Below, piece by piece: positions 40,505-49,851 of a DNA stretch of 56,805 nt (position 1 is the first letter of the stretch; every line of letters starts with the position of its first letter). The notes beneath the pieces are model-generated. The model saw only the letters and a list, made by a program, of their open reading frames with translations. It was not told where the DNA came from and did no database searches. This DNA comes from Candidatus Pseudolachnospira avium. Lineage in GTDB: Bacteria; Bacillota; Clostridia; Lachnospirales; Lachnospiraceae. The DNA is taken from NCBI GenBank assembly GCA_904420025.1, contig CAJFTW010000041.1, positions 1 through 56,805 on the forward strand, written 5' to 3'. The translations under genes were made by a program, and so were the position numbers.

Positions 40505-42108
40505 TGAAGAAAAAGAGAAAGAAAACCCGCAACCTGCTGATTTTGCTGGCGGTGCTGGTGGTGGCCTGCGGCGGCTACTATGGCCTGGCCCGGTACAATG
40601 CCGCCCTGGAGGCGGCAGAATCCGCTGCGGCGGAATCCGAGGAGGAGGCAGGCCCCAGCCTGCTGGGGCTCTCCGGCACCATCAACCACATCTCCTACCA
40701 GGTAGATGGGGAGACCATCTCCCTGGTGCTGCAGGATGAACAGTGGTACCGGGAGGACGATGAGAGCTTCCCTCTGGATCAGACTACCGTGACCACCCTG
40801 GTCAGTACCCTTTCCGACGCAGAGCAGGAGCAGGAGATCCCGGACGCCGCCTCCAGCCTGGCCGATTACGGCCTGGAGGAGCCATCCGCCCAGGTGACGG
40901 TGGGGGACGATACCGGCGCCTCGGTGGTGCTGCTGGTGGGAGATGAAAACACCGCTGCCGGCGGCTGCTATGCCATGCTCCAGGACAGCGGCCAGGTTTA
41001 TCTGACCACCTCATCCCTGGTGGATGCCTTCACAGACGGCTGGCTGGATCTGATCCAGGTGGACGAGGGGCCGGAGATTGCCTCCGAGAACGTCCAGAAT
41101 GTGACGGTGGCCCAGGGGGATACCTCCCGCTACCTGCAGTATGAGTCTGCCGGCTGGCCGGAGTATGACTACACCGAGAGCGCCAACCTGTTCCTGCAGA
41201 AGGCGGACGGCGGCTTCATGCCGGTGGACAGCAGCGCCCAGAGCAGCATCCTGAGCGAGATCAGCGGCATCTCCTTTGATGCGGTGGAGGTGTACGCGGC
41301 CACGGAGGAGGACCGGGCGGCGGCCGGCCTCTCCAGCCCTTCGGCGGTGATTACCATCCACTACACAAAGGAAGAGACCGTGACCATCAAGGCCGATGAG
41401 GAGGGGGAGGAGGACACGGAGGAGACCGTGGAGACAGATGCCCAGTTTGTGCTGTACGTGGGCAATTACGATGAGGAGAACGGCACCTACTCGGTGGCCT
41501 ACGAGGGCGGAACCAATATTTTGTCCATGCTGGACAGTGACCTGGAGATGCTGCTGAACTTAAATGAGCGGACCCTGGCCAACCTCTCGCCCAGCAACAT
41601 TGCAGATACCTCGGTGGACAGCATAGAGGTGAGCTACGGCGGGGAAACCCAGACCCTGTCCATTGAGCGGGTGGAAGTGCCGGTGGAGACCGAGGAGGAG
41701 ACGGAGGCCGGGGACAGCGAAACCGAGGCGGACACATCCGAGGCCACCTCGGAGGAATCCGAGGAGGTGGAGACCGAGACCCAGGTCACCTACTATCTGG
41801 ACGGCGCGGAGATCTCTTCAGATGACTTCCGGACCTACTCGGATGCCCTGGAGATTGCCGGGGCCCGGGTGCTGGAGGAAGGGGAAGCCCTGCCGGTGGA
41901 GAATGCGGAGCTGACCGTGGTGTTCCACCGGAATGTGGAGGCCTACCCTACGGTGACCATCTCCTACATCCCCTACAATGAGAACTATTACCAGGTGTCG
42001 GTGAACGGGGAAGAACCATCCCTGGTAGTCAATATCCGGGACGTGCAGAATGTGATTGCCATCTTCCAGGATGGAGTGGAGGCGGCGGAAACCGAAGCGG
42101 CGGAGTAG
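40504..42108 (+). CDS. DUF4340 domain membrane-anchored protein
   Basis: 534 residues. N-terminal anchor about 10-27 (LLILLAVLVVACGGYYGLA), then DUF4340 repeats (DQTTVTTLVSTLSDAEQEQE, SLADYGLEEPSAQVTVG). A Glu/Thr-rich acidic insert about 385-425 is low complexity. Last gene of the Gld-type operon; such proteins accompany it in most genomes, function unknown. Start 40504 overlaps the previous stop; a GTG-type longer start within that gene is not supported. Confidence 0.87.
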   Translation: MKKKRKKTRNLLILLAVLVVACGGYYGLARYNAALEAAESAAAESEEEAGPSLLGLSGTINHISYQVDGETISLVLQDEQWYREDDESFPLDQTTVTTLVSTLSDAEQEQEIPDAASSLADYGLEEPSAQVTVGDDTGASVVLLVGDENTAAGGCYAMLQDSGQVYLTTSSLVDAFTDGWLDLIQVDEGPEIASENVQNVTVAQGDTSRYLQYESAGWPEYDYTESANLFLQKADGGFMPVDSSAQSSILSEISGISFDAVEVYAATEEDRAAAGLSSPSAVITIHYTKEETVTIKADEEGEEDTEETVETDAQFVLYVGNYDEENGTYSVAYEGGTNILSMLDSDLEMLLNLNERTLANLSPSNIADTSVDSIEVSYGGETQTLSIERVEVPVETEEETEAGDSETEADTSEATSEESEEVETETQVTYYLDGAEISSDDFRTYSDALEIAGARVLEEGEALPVENAELTVVFHRNVEAYPTVTISYIPYNENYYQVSVNGEEPSLVVNIRDVQNVIAIFQDGVEAAETEAAE

Positions 42109-42164
42109 CGCCGGCGGCGCGGAAGGCGGCCAGCCCTTTGGGGCGGCCGCGGCGCTGGAACCAA

Positions 42165-42205
42165 GGGCCGGGAGGCTGGGCGGAGAGCCCGGCCCCCGGC
42201 TTTTC
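42165..42205 (+). terminator. Probable terminator of the Gld-type operon
   Basis: GGGCCGGG pairs with CCCGGCCC (42165-42172, 42188-42195), followed by GGCTTTTCC. Short T-tract only. Confidence 0.5.
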
Positions 42206-42268
42206 CGTGTTCCGGAAGAGAAAAAGGCCCATAAACCGCAGGGCTTCCGGGAAAACTGTATTTCCCGC

Positions 42269-42297
42269 TTGCTATCTGCGGGGAAAGTAGATATAAT
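42269..42297 (+). promoter_or_regulatory. Promoter of hisS-aspS
   Basis: TTGCTA (42269-42274), 17-base spacer, TATAAT (42292-42297). No T-box-like leader is present. Confidence 0.75.
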
Positions 42298-42351
42298 TAT
42301 ACGCGTCAAAACCCATTTTGGCGCTTTCATCATTACGTGGAGGAGAAAGAG

Positions 42352-43614
42352 ATGGCATTAACCAAAAAGCCGGTCAACGGCATGAAGGATATTCTTCCCC
42401 GGGAGATGGAAATCCGGGATTATGTGATTGGCCTGATCAAACAGACCTATCAGAGCTTCGGCTTTACCCCCATTGAGACACCGGTGGTGGAGAGCCTGCC
42501 CAACCTGACCAGCAAGCAGGGAGGAGACAATGAAAAGCTGATTTTCAAGATCATGAAGCGGGGGGAAAAACTGAACCTGGCCGCCGCCACCTGTGAGGAG
42601 GACCTGGCGGACAGCGGCCTGCGCTATGACCTTACGGTACCCCTGGTTCGCTTTTACACCAACAACGCCAACCAGCTGCCCAAGCCCTTTAAGGCATTGC
42701 AGATCGGTCCGGTGTTCCGGGCGGACCGGCCCCAGAAAGGGCGCTTCCGCCAGTTCTACCAGTGCGATATTGACATCCTGGGCGAGGCCGGCAACATGGC
42801 GGAGATTGAGCTGATCCTGGCCACCACCACCCTGCTGGGCAAGCTGGGCTTTGCCGGCTTTACGGTGCGGATCAATGACCGCCGGATTTTAAAGGCTATG
42901 GCCGCCTACAGCGGCTTCCCGGAGGACTCCTACGACAAGGTTTTTATTATTCTGGACAAGATGGATAAGATTGGTATCTCCGGCGTGTCCGAGGAGCTGC
43001 TGGCCAGCGGCTTCCCCCAGGAGGCGGTGGACAAGTACCTGGCCCTGTTTAAGGAGCTGAGCGGCAAGGCGGACGGCATTTCCTATCTGGGCGAAGCCCT
43101 GGGAGACTGCCTGCCCGCCGGTACCTCCGAAGGGCTGAAGGAGATTGTGGACAGCGTGGAGGCTGCCGCGGCGGCGGACTTTCAGCTGGCCTTCGACCCC
43201 ACCCTGGTCCGGGGCATGTCCTACTACACCGGCACCATCTTTGAGATTGAGATTGCCGGCCTGGGCTGCTCGGCCGGCGGCGGCGGCCGGTATGACGAGA
43301 TGGTGGGCAAGTTCACCAACCAGCAGGTGCCGGCCTGCGGCTTTTCCATCGGTTTTGAGCGGATTATCACCATCCTGCTGGAGCAGAACTTCCAGGTGCC
43401 CGGGGCGGCCAGCAAGAAAGCTTTCCTGATTGAAAAGGGGATGCCGGCGGAACGGTTCTGCCAGATCCTGAAGGAGGCCCAGGCGGAGCGGGAGCAGGGG
43501 GCACAGGTGCTGACCGTGACCATGAACAAGAACAAGAAATTCCAGAAGGAACAGCTGGAGGCGCAGGGGTACACAGAGTTCCGGGATTTTTACCGGGAAG
43601 AAATCAAACACTAA
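42352..43614 (+). CDS. hisS: Histidyl-tRNA synthetase
   Basis: 420 residues, class II. KPVNGMKDILPREMEIRDYV start, motif 2 ALQIGPVFRADRPQKGRFRQFYQ, the histidine loop LVRGMSYYTGTIFEI, motif 3 GFSIGFERIITILL. C-terminal anticodon domain. Start 42352 follows GGAGGAG; an in-frame GTG at 42337 lies inside that site. hisS-aspS is a common Firmicutes pair. Confidence 0.98.
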   Translation: MALTKKPVNGMKDILPREMEIRDYVIGLIKQTYQSFGFTPIETPVVESLPNLTSKQGGDNEKLIFKIMKRGEKLNLAAATCEEDLADSGLRYDLTVPLVRFYTNNANQLPKPFKALQIGPVFRADRPQKGRFRQFYQCDIDILGEAGNMAEIELILATTTLLGKLGFAGFTVRINDRRILKAMAAYSGFPEDSYDKVFIILDKMDKIGISGVSEELLASGFPQEAVDKYLALFKELSGKADGISYLGEALGDCLPAGTSEGLKEIVDSVEAAAAADFQLAFDPTLVRGMSYYTGTIFEIEIAGLGCSAGGGGRYDEMVGKFTNQQVPACGFSIGFERIITILLEQNFQVPGAASKKAFLIEKGMPAERFCQILKEAQAEREQGAQVLTVTMNKNKKFQKEQLEAQGYTEFRDFYREEIKH

Positions 43615-43623
43615 GCAGGAACC

Positions 43624-43655
43624 GCTGGGGCAAATCCCTTTGCCCCGGCATTTCA
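43624..43655 (+). repeat. Hairpin between hisS and aspS
   Basis: GGGGCAAA / TTTGCCCC with six-base loop at about 43628-43649, followed by a weak T-stretch. May tune aspS expression or process the mRNA; not a convincing terminator. Confidence 0.5.
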
Positions 43656-43687
43656 ATTTGAAATAGTTTGGAGGAGGAACAGAAAAC

Positions 43688-45481
43688 ATGGCGGAATCCA
43701 TGCAGGGCCTGCACCGGACCCACCGGTGCGCAGAGATCTCCCAGGAGAATGTGGGAGAGGTAGTCACGGTGATGGGCTGGGTGCAGAAGAGACGGAATCT
43801 GGGCAGCCTGATTTTCATTGATTTACGGGATCGCAGCGGCTTGCTGCAGCTGATCTTTGACGAGAAAGATATAGGGGCGGAGGGCTTTGCCAAGGCAGGT
43901 ACCCTCCGGAGTGAGTTTGTGGTGGCGGCAGTCGGCCGGGTGGAGACCCGTTCCGGCGCGTTCAATGAGAACCTGAAAACCGGCCATCTGGAGGTGCGGG
44001 TGACGGATCTGCGGATCCTGTCCCAGGCGGACACACCGCCTTTCCCCATTGAGGACGACATCAACACACGGGAGGAGCTGCGTCTCAAGTACCGGTATCT
44101 GGATCTGCGGCGGCCTTCCCTGCAGCGGAACCTGATGCTCCGCAGCCAGGTGGCCAACCTGTCCCGGCAGTTTATGAGCCGGGAGGGCTTCCTGGAGATT
44201 GAGACGCCTATGCTGACCAAGAGTACGCCGGAGGGGGCCCGGGACTACCTGGTGCCCAGCCGGATCCACCCTGGCGCCTTTTATGCCCTGCCCCAGTCCC
44301 CCCAGCTGTTCAAGCAGCTGCTGATGTGCGCCGGGTACGACCGGTACTTCCAGATTGCCCGCTGCTTCCGGGACGAGGACCTGCGGGCGGACCGGCAGCC
44401 AGATTTTACCCAGATGGATTTGGAGATGTCCTTTGTCACCGAGGAAGACGTGATGGATGTCAACGAGCGGCTGCTCCAGTACCTGTTCAAGGAGGTGCTG
44501 GGGGTGGAGGTTACGCTGCCCATCCAGCGGATGCCCTACCGGGAGGCCATGGACCGGTTTGGCTCGGACAAGCCGGATGTCCGCTTTGGTATGGAGCTGG
44601 TCAATGTCTCCGGCCTGGTGCGGGACTGCGGCTTCGGCGTGTTCACCAATGCCCTGGCTGCCGGCGGCTCCGTTCGGGGCATCAATGTGGAGGGCCAGGG
44701 GCACATGCCCCGGAAGAAGATCGACGCCCTGACGGATATGGCCAAGGGTATGGGGGCCAAGGGGCTGGCCTATCTGTGCGTGGGCTGCGGGGAAAACGGC
44801 GCCCACAAGTGCTCCTTTGGCAAGTTTATGAAGCCGGAGGAGCTGGAGGCCCTGATTGCCGCCCTGAACGGCAAGCCGGGGGATCTGCTGCTGTTTGCGG
44901 CGGACAAGGACAGCCTGGTGTTCAACGTATTGGGAAGCCTGCGCCTGGAGATGGCACGGCAGCTGGACCTGCTGAAAAAGGATGATTTCCGCTTCCTGTG
45001 GATCACCGAATTCCCGCTGCTGGAGTACTCGGAGGAGGAGGGCCGCTACGTGGCTATGCACCATCCCTTCACCATGCCCATGGAGGAGGACCTGCCTTAC
45101 CTGGAGAGCGATCCGGGCAGGGTCCGGGCCAAGGCCTATGACATTGTGCTCAACGGCAATGAGATCGGCGGCGGCAGCATCCGTATCCACCAGCCGGATG
45201 TGCAGGAGCGGATGTTTGCGGCCCTGGGCTTTTCCAAGGAGGAGGCACACAAGCGGTTCGGCTTCCTGCTGGATGCCTTCCGGTACGGGGTGCCGCCCCA
45301 CGGCGGGCTGGCCTACGGCCTGGACCGGCTGGTGATGCTGATGGCCGGGGCGGACAGTATCCGGGAGGTTATTGCCTTCCCCAAGGCCAAGGATGCTTCC
45401 TGCCTGCTCACCGGCGCGCCGGACGTGGTGGATGCGAAGCAGCTGGAAGAGCTTTCCATTCGTTGTGTGACAGAAGAATAA
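43688..45481 (+). CDS. aspS: Aspartyl-tRNA synthetase
   Basis: 597 residues, bacterial-type with the GAD insertion. OB-fold anticodon domain (VTVMGWVQKRRNLGSLIFID), motif 1, FRDEDLRADRQPDFTQMDLE (motif 2), GAD domain about 290-420, and motif 3 GLAYGLDRLVMLM. Start follows GGAGGAGG. Whether it is discriminating or also charges tRNA-Asn cannot be told here; gatCAB is not in the window. Confidence 0.98.
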   Translation: MAESMQGLHRTHRCAEISQENVGEVVTVMGWVQKRRNLGSLIFIDLRDRSGLLQLIFDEKDIGAEGFAKAGTLRSEFVVAAVGRVETRSGAFNENLKTGHLEVRVTDLRILSQADTPPFPIEDDINTREELRLKYRYLDLRRPSLQRNLMLRSQVANLSRQFMSREGFLEIETPMLTKSTPEGARDYLVPSRIHPGAFYALPQSPQLFKQLLMCAGYDRYFQIARCFRDEDLRADRQPDFTQMDLEMSFVTEEDVMDVNERLLQYLFKEVLGVEVTLPIQRMPYREAMDRFGSDKPDVRFGMELVNVSGLVRDCGFGVFTNALAAGGSVRGINVEGQGHMPRKKIDALTDMAKGMGAKGLAYLCVGCGENGAHKCSFGKFMKPEELEALIAALNGKPGDLLLFAADKDSLVFNVLGSLRLEMARQLDLLKKDDFRFLWITEFPLLEYSEEEGRYVAMHHPFTMPMEEDLPYLESDPGRVRAKAYDIVLNGNEIGGGSIRIHQPDVQERMFAALGFSKEEAHKRFGFLLDAFRYGVPPHGGLAYGLDRLVMLMAGADSIREVIAFPKAKDASCLLTGAPDVVDAKQLEELSIRCVTEE

Positions 45482-45503
45482 AGGCGGTTGCCGGAGGCGG
45501 GAT

Positions 45504-46862
45504 ATGAAAATTGTGGTGATGGGATGCGGGAAAGTGGGGCATAAGCTGGTGGAGCAGCTGTCCCAGGAAGGGCACGATGTGGTGGCCATTGACCAGGATG
45601 CAGAGGCGCTGGAGTCACTGGCCAACAATGAAGATGTCCTCTGCCTGGAGGGCAATGCCATCAGCTATGAGGTGCAGACGGAAGCCGGTGTGCCGGAGGC
45701 AGATCTGGTGATTGCCTGTACGGATGGGGATGAGCTGAACATGCTCTGCTGCCTGCTGGCCAAAAAGAGGGGGGCTGCCCGGACCGTGGCCCGGGTGCGG
45801 AAGCCGGAATACTATGAGCAGCTTCCCTATATCCAGGCGGAGATGGGGCTGAGCTTTGCCATCAATCCGGAGTGGGCTTCGGCGGACGCCATTTCCCGCG
45901 TACTGATTTTCCCGGCGGCAAACAGCATCGAGCTGTTTGCCAACGGCCGGGTAGAGCTGATCGGCTTTCCGCTGGAGGAGGGAAACCCGCTGGTGGGCAG
46001 ATCCCTGACGGAGATTGGCCGGCGGTTCAGCTTCCAGGTACTGGTCTGTGCGGTACAGCGGAAGAAGGATGTCTTTATCCCCGGAGGCAGCGATGTGCTG
46101 GAAGTGGGAGACAAAATCTATATTGTCTCCTCCCACGAGGACATGCAGACCTTTTTCAAAGAGATTGACCGGTTCCGCAGCAGTGTGCGGAATGTGATGA
46201 TCGCCGGAGGCGGAAAGATCTCCTACTATCTGGCCAAGCGGCTGCTGGAGCAGGGGATGCGGGTGAAGATTATCGAACAGAACCCGACCCGGTGCCGGGA
46301 GCTGTGCGAGAGCCTTCCCAAGGCGGATGTGATCTGCGGGGACGGCAGCAACCAGGACCTGCTCCAGGAGGAGGGGATTGAAGGGGTGGACGCCTTTGTG
46401 GCCATGACGGGCCTGGATGAGATCAATGCTATTCTATCTCTGTATGCCCAGACCCAGAACGTCTCTAAAGTGGTGACCAAGGTGACCCAGCTTCCCTTTA
46501 CGGATATGCTGGAGAATATTGGGATTGAAACCATCATCTCCCCCAAGGAGATTACGGCCAACCAGATTCTGCGGTATGTGCGGGCCGTGTCTGCCTCTGC
46601 GGAAGACAGCAGCGTGGAGTCTTTATGCCGTTTAATTGGAGGGCGTCTGGAGGCTTTGGAGTTCTCCGTGGAGCAGGAGACCAGTTTTACCGGCATCCCT
46701 CTGAAAGACCTTTCTCTGCAGCCGGGATTTCTGATCGCCTATATTGTGCGGGATCGGAAACGGATTGTGCCGGGCGGAAACGACACCATAGAGGTGCGCG
46801 ACCGCGTGCTGCTGGTGACCACCCATCCCCATGTGAAGTCCCTTCACGAGATGCTGGTCTAG
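45504..46862 (+). CDS. trkA: Trk potassium uptake regulator TrkA
   Basis: 452 residues, two RCK (Rossmann plus TrkA-C) units: VVMGCGKVGHKLVEQLSQEG and NVMIAGGGKISYYLAKRLLE, each with the NAD-binding glycines, and the EGNAISYE / GDGSNQDLL acidic-loop motifs. Cytosolic gating ring of TrkH. trkH follows after 16 bases. Confidence 0.96.
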   Translation: MKIVVMGCGKVGHKLVEQLSQEGHDVVAIDQDAEALESLANNEDVLCLEGNAISYEVQTEAGVPEADLVIACTDGDELNMLCCLLAKKRGAARTVARVRKPEYYEQLPYIQAEMGLSFAINPEWASADAISRVLIFPAANSIELFANGRVELIGFPLEEGNPLVGRSLTEIGRRFSFQVLVCAVQRKKDVFIPGGSDVLEVGDKIYIVSSHEDMQTFFKEIDRFRSSVRNVMIAGGGKISYYLAKRLLEQGMRVKIIEQNPTRCRELCESLPKADVICGDGSNQDLLQEEGIEGVDAFVAMTGLDEINAILSLYAQTQNVSKVVTKVTQLPFTDMLENIGIETIISPKEITANQILRYVRAVSASAEDSSVESLCRLIGGRLEALEFSVEQETSFTGIPLKDLSLQPGFLIAYIVRDRKRIVPGGNDTIEVRDRVLLVTTHPHVKSLHEMLV

Positions 46863-46878
46863 AAGGGGGCGCAGGGTT

Positions 46879-48324
46879 ATGAATGGAAAGATGATCGGCT
46901 ACATCCTCTGCCGCCTGATGGGAATGGAGGGTGTCCTGCTATTGCTGCCCATGGCGGTGGCGATTTTGTACGGGGAGGAGACTTGGGCCGCTTTTTTTGC
47001 AGTTGCGGCGGGCCTGATTTTGGTAAGCCTGGCTCTGGGGCGTAAAAAGCCTCAGAACCGGACGATCTATGCCAAGGAGGGCCTGTTTATTGTGGGAATG
47101 GCTTGGGTCCTCTGGTCCGCCTGTGGAGCGCTTCCCTTTGTGATCAGCGGTGCGATTCCCAATTTTATTGACGCGTTTTTTGAGGCTGTTTCCGGTTTTA
47201 CCACCACCGGCTCTACGGTGATGGCCAATGTGGAGGCAATGCCGAGGGGGATTTTATTTTGGCGCAGCTTTACCCACTGGGTGGGCGGCATGGGCGTGCT
47301 GGTATTTGTCATGGCTATCATCCCCCTGTCGGACAAAAATTCCCTGTACCTGATGCGGGCGGAGATGCCAGGGCCCACGGCGGGCAAGCTGGTGCCCAAG
47401 GCCATGTCCACTGCCAAGATCCTGTATGCCATATACATTGGCATGACGCTGGTGCAGGTGGTCCTGATGATGCTGGGCGGCGTGTCTCTGTATGACTCCC
47501 TGGTCTACACCTTTGGCACCGCCGGCACCGGTGGATTCAGTATCCACGCAGACAGCATTGCCCACTACCACAGTGTCTACATAGACGTGGTGGTCACCGT
47601 GTTTATGATCCTTTTCGGCATCAACTTTAACCTGTTCTACCTGATCCTCATCGGCCAGGTGGTGCAGGCGCTGAAGAGCGAGGAGCTGCGGTGGTATCTG
47701 GGGATTATCTTGGCCAGTATTGCCATGATTGCTGTGAATATTTATTCGCTGTACGGCAGTGTGGCCCAGTCCGTCCGCTATTCGGCATTCCAGGTGGGGT
47801 CTATTATTACCACCACTGGCTATGCCACAGCAGACTTTGCCCAGTGGCCCTATTTTTCCCAGACTATCCTGCTGCTGCTGATGGTGCTGGGGGCTTGCGC
47901 CGGCTCCACCGGAGGAGGGATCAAGACCATCCGCCTGATTATCCTTCTCAAATCCATCCGCCGGGAAATCCGCCGGATGGTGCATCCCAGGTCTGTGGGA
48001 TTGGTCCGGGCCGAAGGGAAAGTGGTGGAGGAAGATACGGTCCACGGCGTGCACGTGTATCTGATTACGTATTTCGTGATTATGTTCTTGTCCGTACTCC
48101 TGGTATCCATCAATGGATTTGATTTGGTAACTACGATCTCAAGCGTATTTACCTGCCTGAATAATGTGGGGCCAGGGTTGGGCCCGGTGGTGGGGCCTAT
48201 GGGAAGCTTTGCGCCGCTTTCCTCCCTGTCCAAAATTGTTCTGAGCCTGGATATGCTCATTGGGCGCCTGGAGATCTTCCCCATTCTGCTGCTGATTATG
48301 CCGGCACTGTGGAGGAAGCACTGA
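46879..48324 (+). CDS. trkH: Trk potassium transporter membrane subunit TrkH
   Basis: 481 residues, about ten membrane helices with four pore loops: SGFTTTGSTVM, FGTAGTGGFSIH, STGGGIKTIR (loop region) and the selectivity glycines. With TrkA it imports K+. GGGGGC precedes the ATG. Confidence 0.96.
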   Translation: MNGKMIGYILCRLMGMEGVLLLLPMAVAILYGEETWAAFFAVAAGLILVSLALGRKKPQNRTIYAKEGLFIVGMAWVLWSACGALPFVISGAIPNFIDAFFEAVSGFTTTGSTVMANVEAMPRGILFWRSFTHWVGGMGVLVFVMAIIPLSDKNSLYLMRAEMPGPTAGKLVPKAMSTAKILYAIYIGMTLVQVVLMMLGGVSLYDSLVYTFGTAGTGGFSIHADSIAHYHSVYIDVVVTVFMILFGINFNLFYLILIGQVVQALKSEELRWYLGIILASIAMIAVNIYSLYGSVAQSVRYSAFQVGSIITTTGYATADFAQWPYFSQTILLLLMVLGACAGSTGGGIKTIRLIILLKSIRREIRRMVHPRSVGLVRAEGKVVEEDTVHGVHVYLITYFVIMFLSVLLVSINGFDLVTTISSVFTCLNNVGPGLGPVVGPMGSFAPLSSLSKIVLSLDMLIGRLEIFPILLLIMPALWRKH

Positions 48325-48412
48325 GGCGCGGATGGAAGATACAAAACTATGCTAGCTGCGTGGCCCAAAAAACATGCAGCAAGCTAGAACGCAGCAAAGG
48401 AAAGAGAAACTT

Positions 48413-49216
48413 ATGCCAAAACGGGGACAAAGCCGAAAAAAGAAAAAGAGTACCTGGTTTTTGAACATTCTGATTGTGTTTTTCCTGGGAGTGATGGTCT
48501 TTTGCGGCTACCAGATTGTCAGCCAGCTGTTGGAGGACAAGAAGGGCGAGGACGCGTATGCGGAGATTGCTTCCCAGGCAGTCCTTCCGGAGACGGAGAC
48601 CGCTGTGGTGGAGGGGGAGGATGGGCAGGAGGAGACCATCACCCTGCGCAAGATTGATTTTGAATCCCTCTGGCAGCAAAATGAGGATGTGATCGGATGG
48701 CTGGAGTGCGAGGGAACCGTGGTGGACTATCCGGTGGTCCAGGGGCCGGACAATGAGTATTACCTGCGCCGCCTGTTGGACGGATCTTACCATCGGTTTG
48801 GCACCCTGTTCATTGATTACCAGAACGATCCGGCTTTCCTGGATCAGAACACGGTGATTTACGGCCACAACATTAAAGCCGGAACCATGTTCCACATCCT
48901 GGACAATTACAAGAATCCGGATTACTATCCGGAGCATCCGTACTTCATGCTCTACCTGCCGGACAAGACTTACCGGATTGAGCTTTTTGCCGGCACCCTG
49001 GTGGACGGGGCGGACGGCATCCCGCTGAACTTTGCCACAGCGGAGGAATACCAGGACTATATAGACAGCCTGCGGGCAGAGTCCACCTTCGACAGCCCGG
49101 TGGAGATGACCTCCGCCGACCGCATGGTCACCCTCTACACCTGTGCCTATGACTTTGAGACCGCCCGGTACGTAGTCTGCGGCAAGCTGGTGGAGGTAGG
49201 CGGGGAGGCATCCTGA
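48413..49216 (+). CDS. srtB: Class B sortase
   Basis: 267 residues. Type II anchor about 15-37 (WFLNILIVFFLGVMVFCGYQ). SrtB motifs: WQQNEDVIGWLECEGTVVDY, YYLRRLLDGSYHRFGTLFID, catalytic H152 in YGHN, C244 in LYTCAYDF, R252 in ARYVVCGKL. Start 48413 is favoured for AAGGAAAGAG upstream; the frame opens earlier at 48374 but without a site. Joins surface proteins to peptidoglycan; its substrates are unknown. The element's IPQTG protein is one possible client, though class B enzymes usually read NPQTN-like motifs. Confidence 0.94.
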   Translation: MPKRGQSRKKKKSTWFLNILIVFFLGVMVFCGYQIVSQLLEDKKGEDAYAEIASQAVLPETETAVVEGEDGQEETITLRKIDFESLWQQNEDVIGWLECEGTVVDYPVVQGPDNEYYLRRLLDGSYHRFGTLFIDYQNDPAFLDQNTVIYGHNIKAGTMFHILDNYKNPDYYPEHPYFMLYLPDKTYRIELFAGTLVDGADGIPLNFATAEEYQDYIDSLRAESTFDSPVEMTSADRMVTLYTCAYDFETARYVVCGKLVEVGGEAS

Positions 49217-49243
49217 AAAGTAAAACCGTAACAAAGCATGGAA

Positions 49244-49268
49244 GGAGCTTCCGCGGGGGGCTCCTTTT
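49244..49268 (+). terminator. Terminator after sortase gene
   Basis: GGAGC, eleven-base loop, GCTCC, then TTTT. Modest stem. Confidence 0.55.
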
Positions 49269-49418
49269 CCAATGGGGAAGGTCATGCATTGGGAGGCGGT
49301 TTTGCAACCTCAAATGGTTTAATGCGAAAAAATGTTGCATAAGAAAACGCTCGACAGAACGTTTGAACCGTGATATGCTTCTAAATGTAACAATTTGTGT
49401 CGAAAACTAACCTGATAG

Positions 49419-49456
49419 TTGCGCATTTGGAAAAAATGTGGTAGTATGACTACACA
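49419..49456 (+). promoter_or_regulatory. blaI-like gene promoter with BlaI-type operator
   Basis: TTGCGC (49419-49424), 17-base spacer, TAGTAT (49442-49447). The dyad TGTGGTAGT / ACTACACA (49437-49455, centre ATG) covers the -10 and resembles BlaI/MecI operators (ACTACA / TGTAGT core). Expected autorepression. Confidence 0.7.
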
Positions 49457-49479
49457 GGTAAATTATGGGAGGTAAACTC

Positions 49480-49851
49480 GTGAAGGCATTGACAGAATGC
49501 GAAGTAGTTGTGATGAAGTGTATCTGGGAGACAGACCACGACATGGCTTTGCCGGAGATTATGAGCAAGGTGAACACCCGGTACAACAAAGAGTGGAAGC
49601 CTCAGACTGTCTCTACGTTCCTGACCCGCCTGGTGAAGAAAGACTTCTTGAATATGTACCGCCAGGGGCGCAGCTTCCTGTACCATCCGCTGGTGGAGGA
49701 GCAGGAGTACGGAAAAGGCCAGATCACCAAGTGCGCCGATCTGTGGTGCAACAATGACGCGGACCTGTTCCTCAGTGCACTGAACAAACAACGGAAATTG
49801 AAGAAAGAGGAGATCGAGCGGATCCGGGCCTTGATTGATGGATTGGATTAG
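49480..49851 (+). CDS. BlaI/MecI-family repressor
   Basis: 123 residues. Winged helix: LTECEVVVMKCIWETDHDMA, and VSTFLTRLVKKDFLNMYRQG matching the BlaI recognition helix and wing. C-terminal dimerisation part contains the zone cut by BlaR proteases in relatives (KKEEIERIRALIDGL). Start GTG 49480 is seven bases after GGGAGG; an in-frame ATG at 49465 lies inside that site. Overlaps the M56 peptidase gene by 14 bases. Confidence 0.92.
   Translation: MKALTECEVVVMKCIWETDHDMALPEIMSKVNTRYNKEWKPQTVSTFLTRLVKKDFLNMYRQGRSFLYHPLVEEQEYGKGQITKCADLWCNNDADLFLSALNKQRKLKKEEIERIRALIDGLD

Noticed and set aside
43823..45661. 612-codon minus-strand ORF
   Set aside because: Antisense of aspS; no start signal or homology.
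49399..49405. Spo0A box (TGTCGAA) before the blaI-like gene
   Set aside because: A seven-base match alone is too weak; noted but not annotated.
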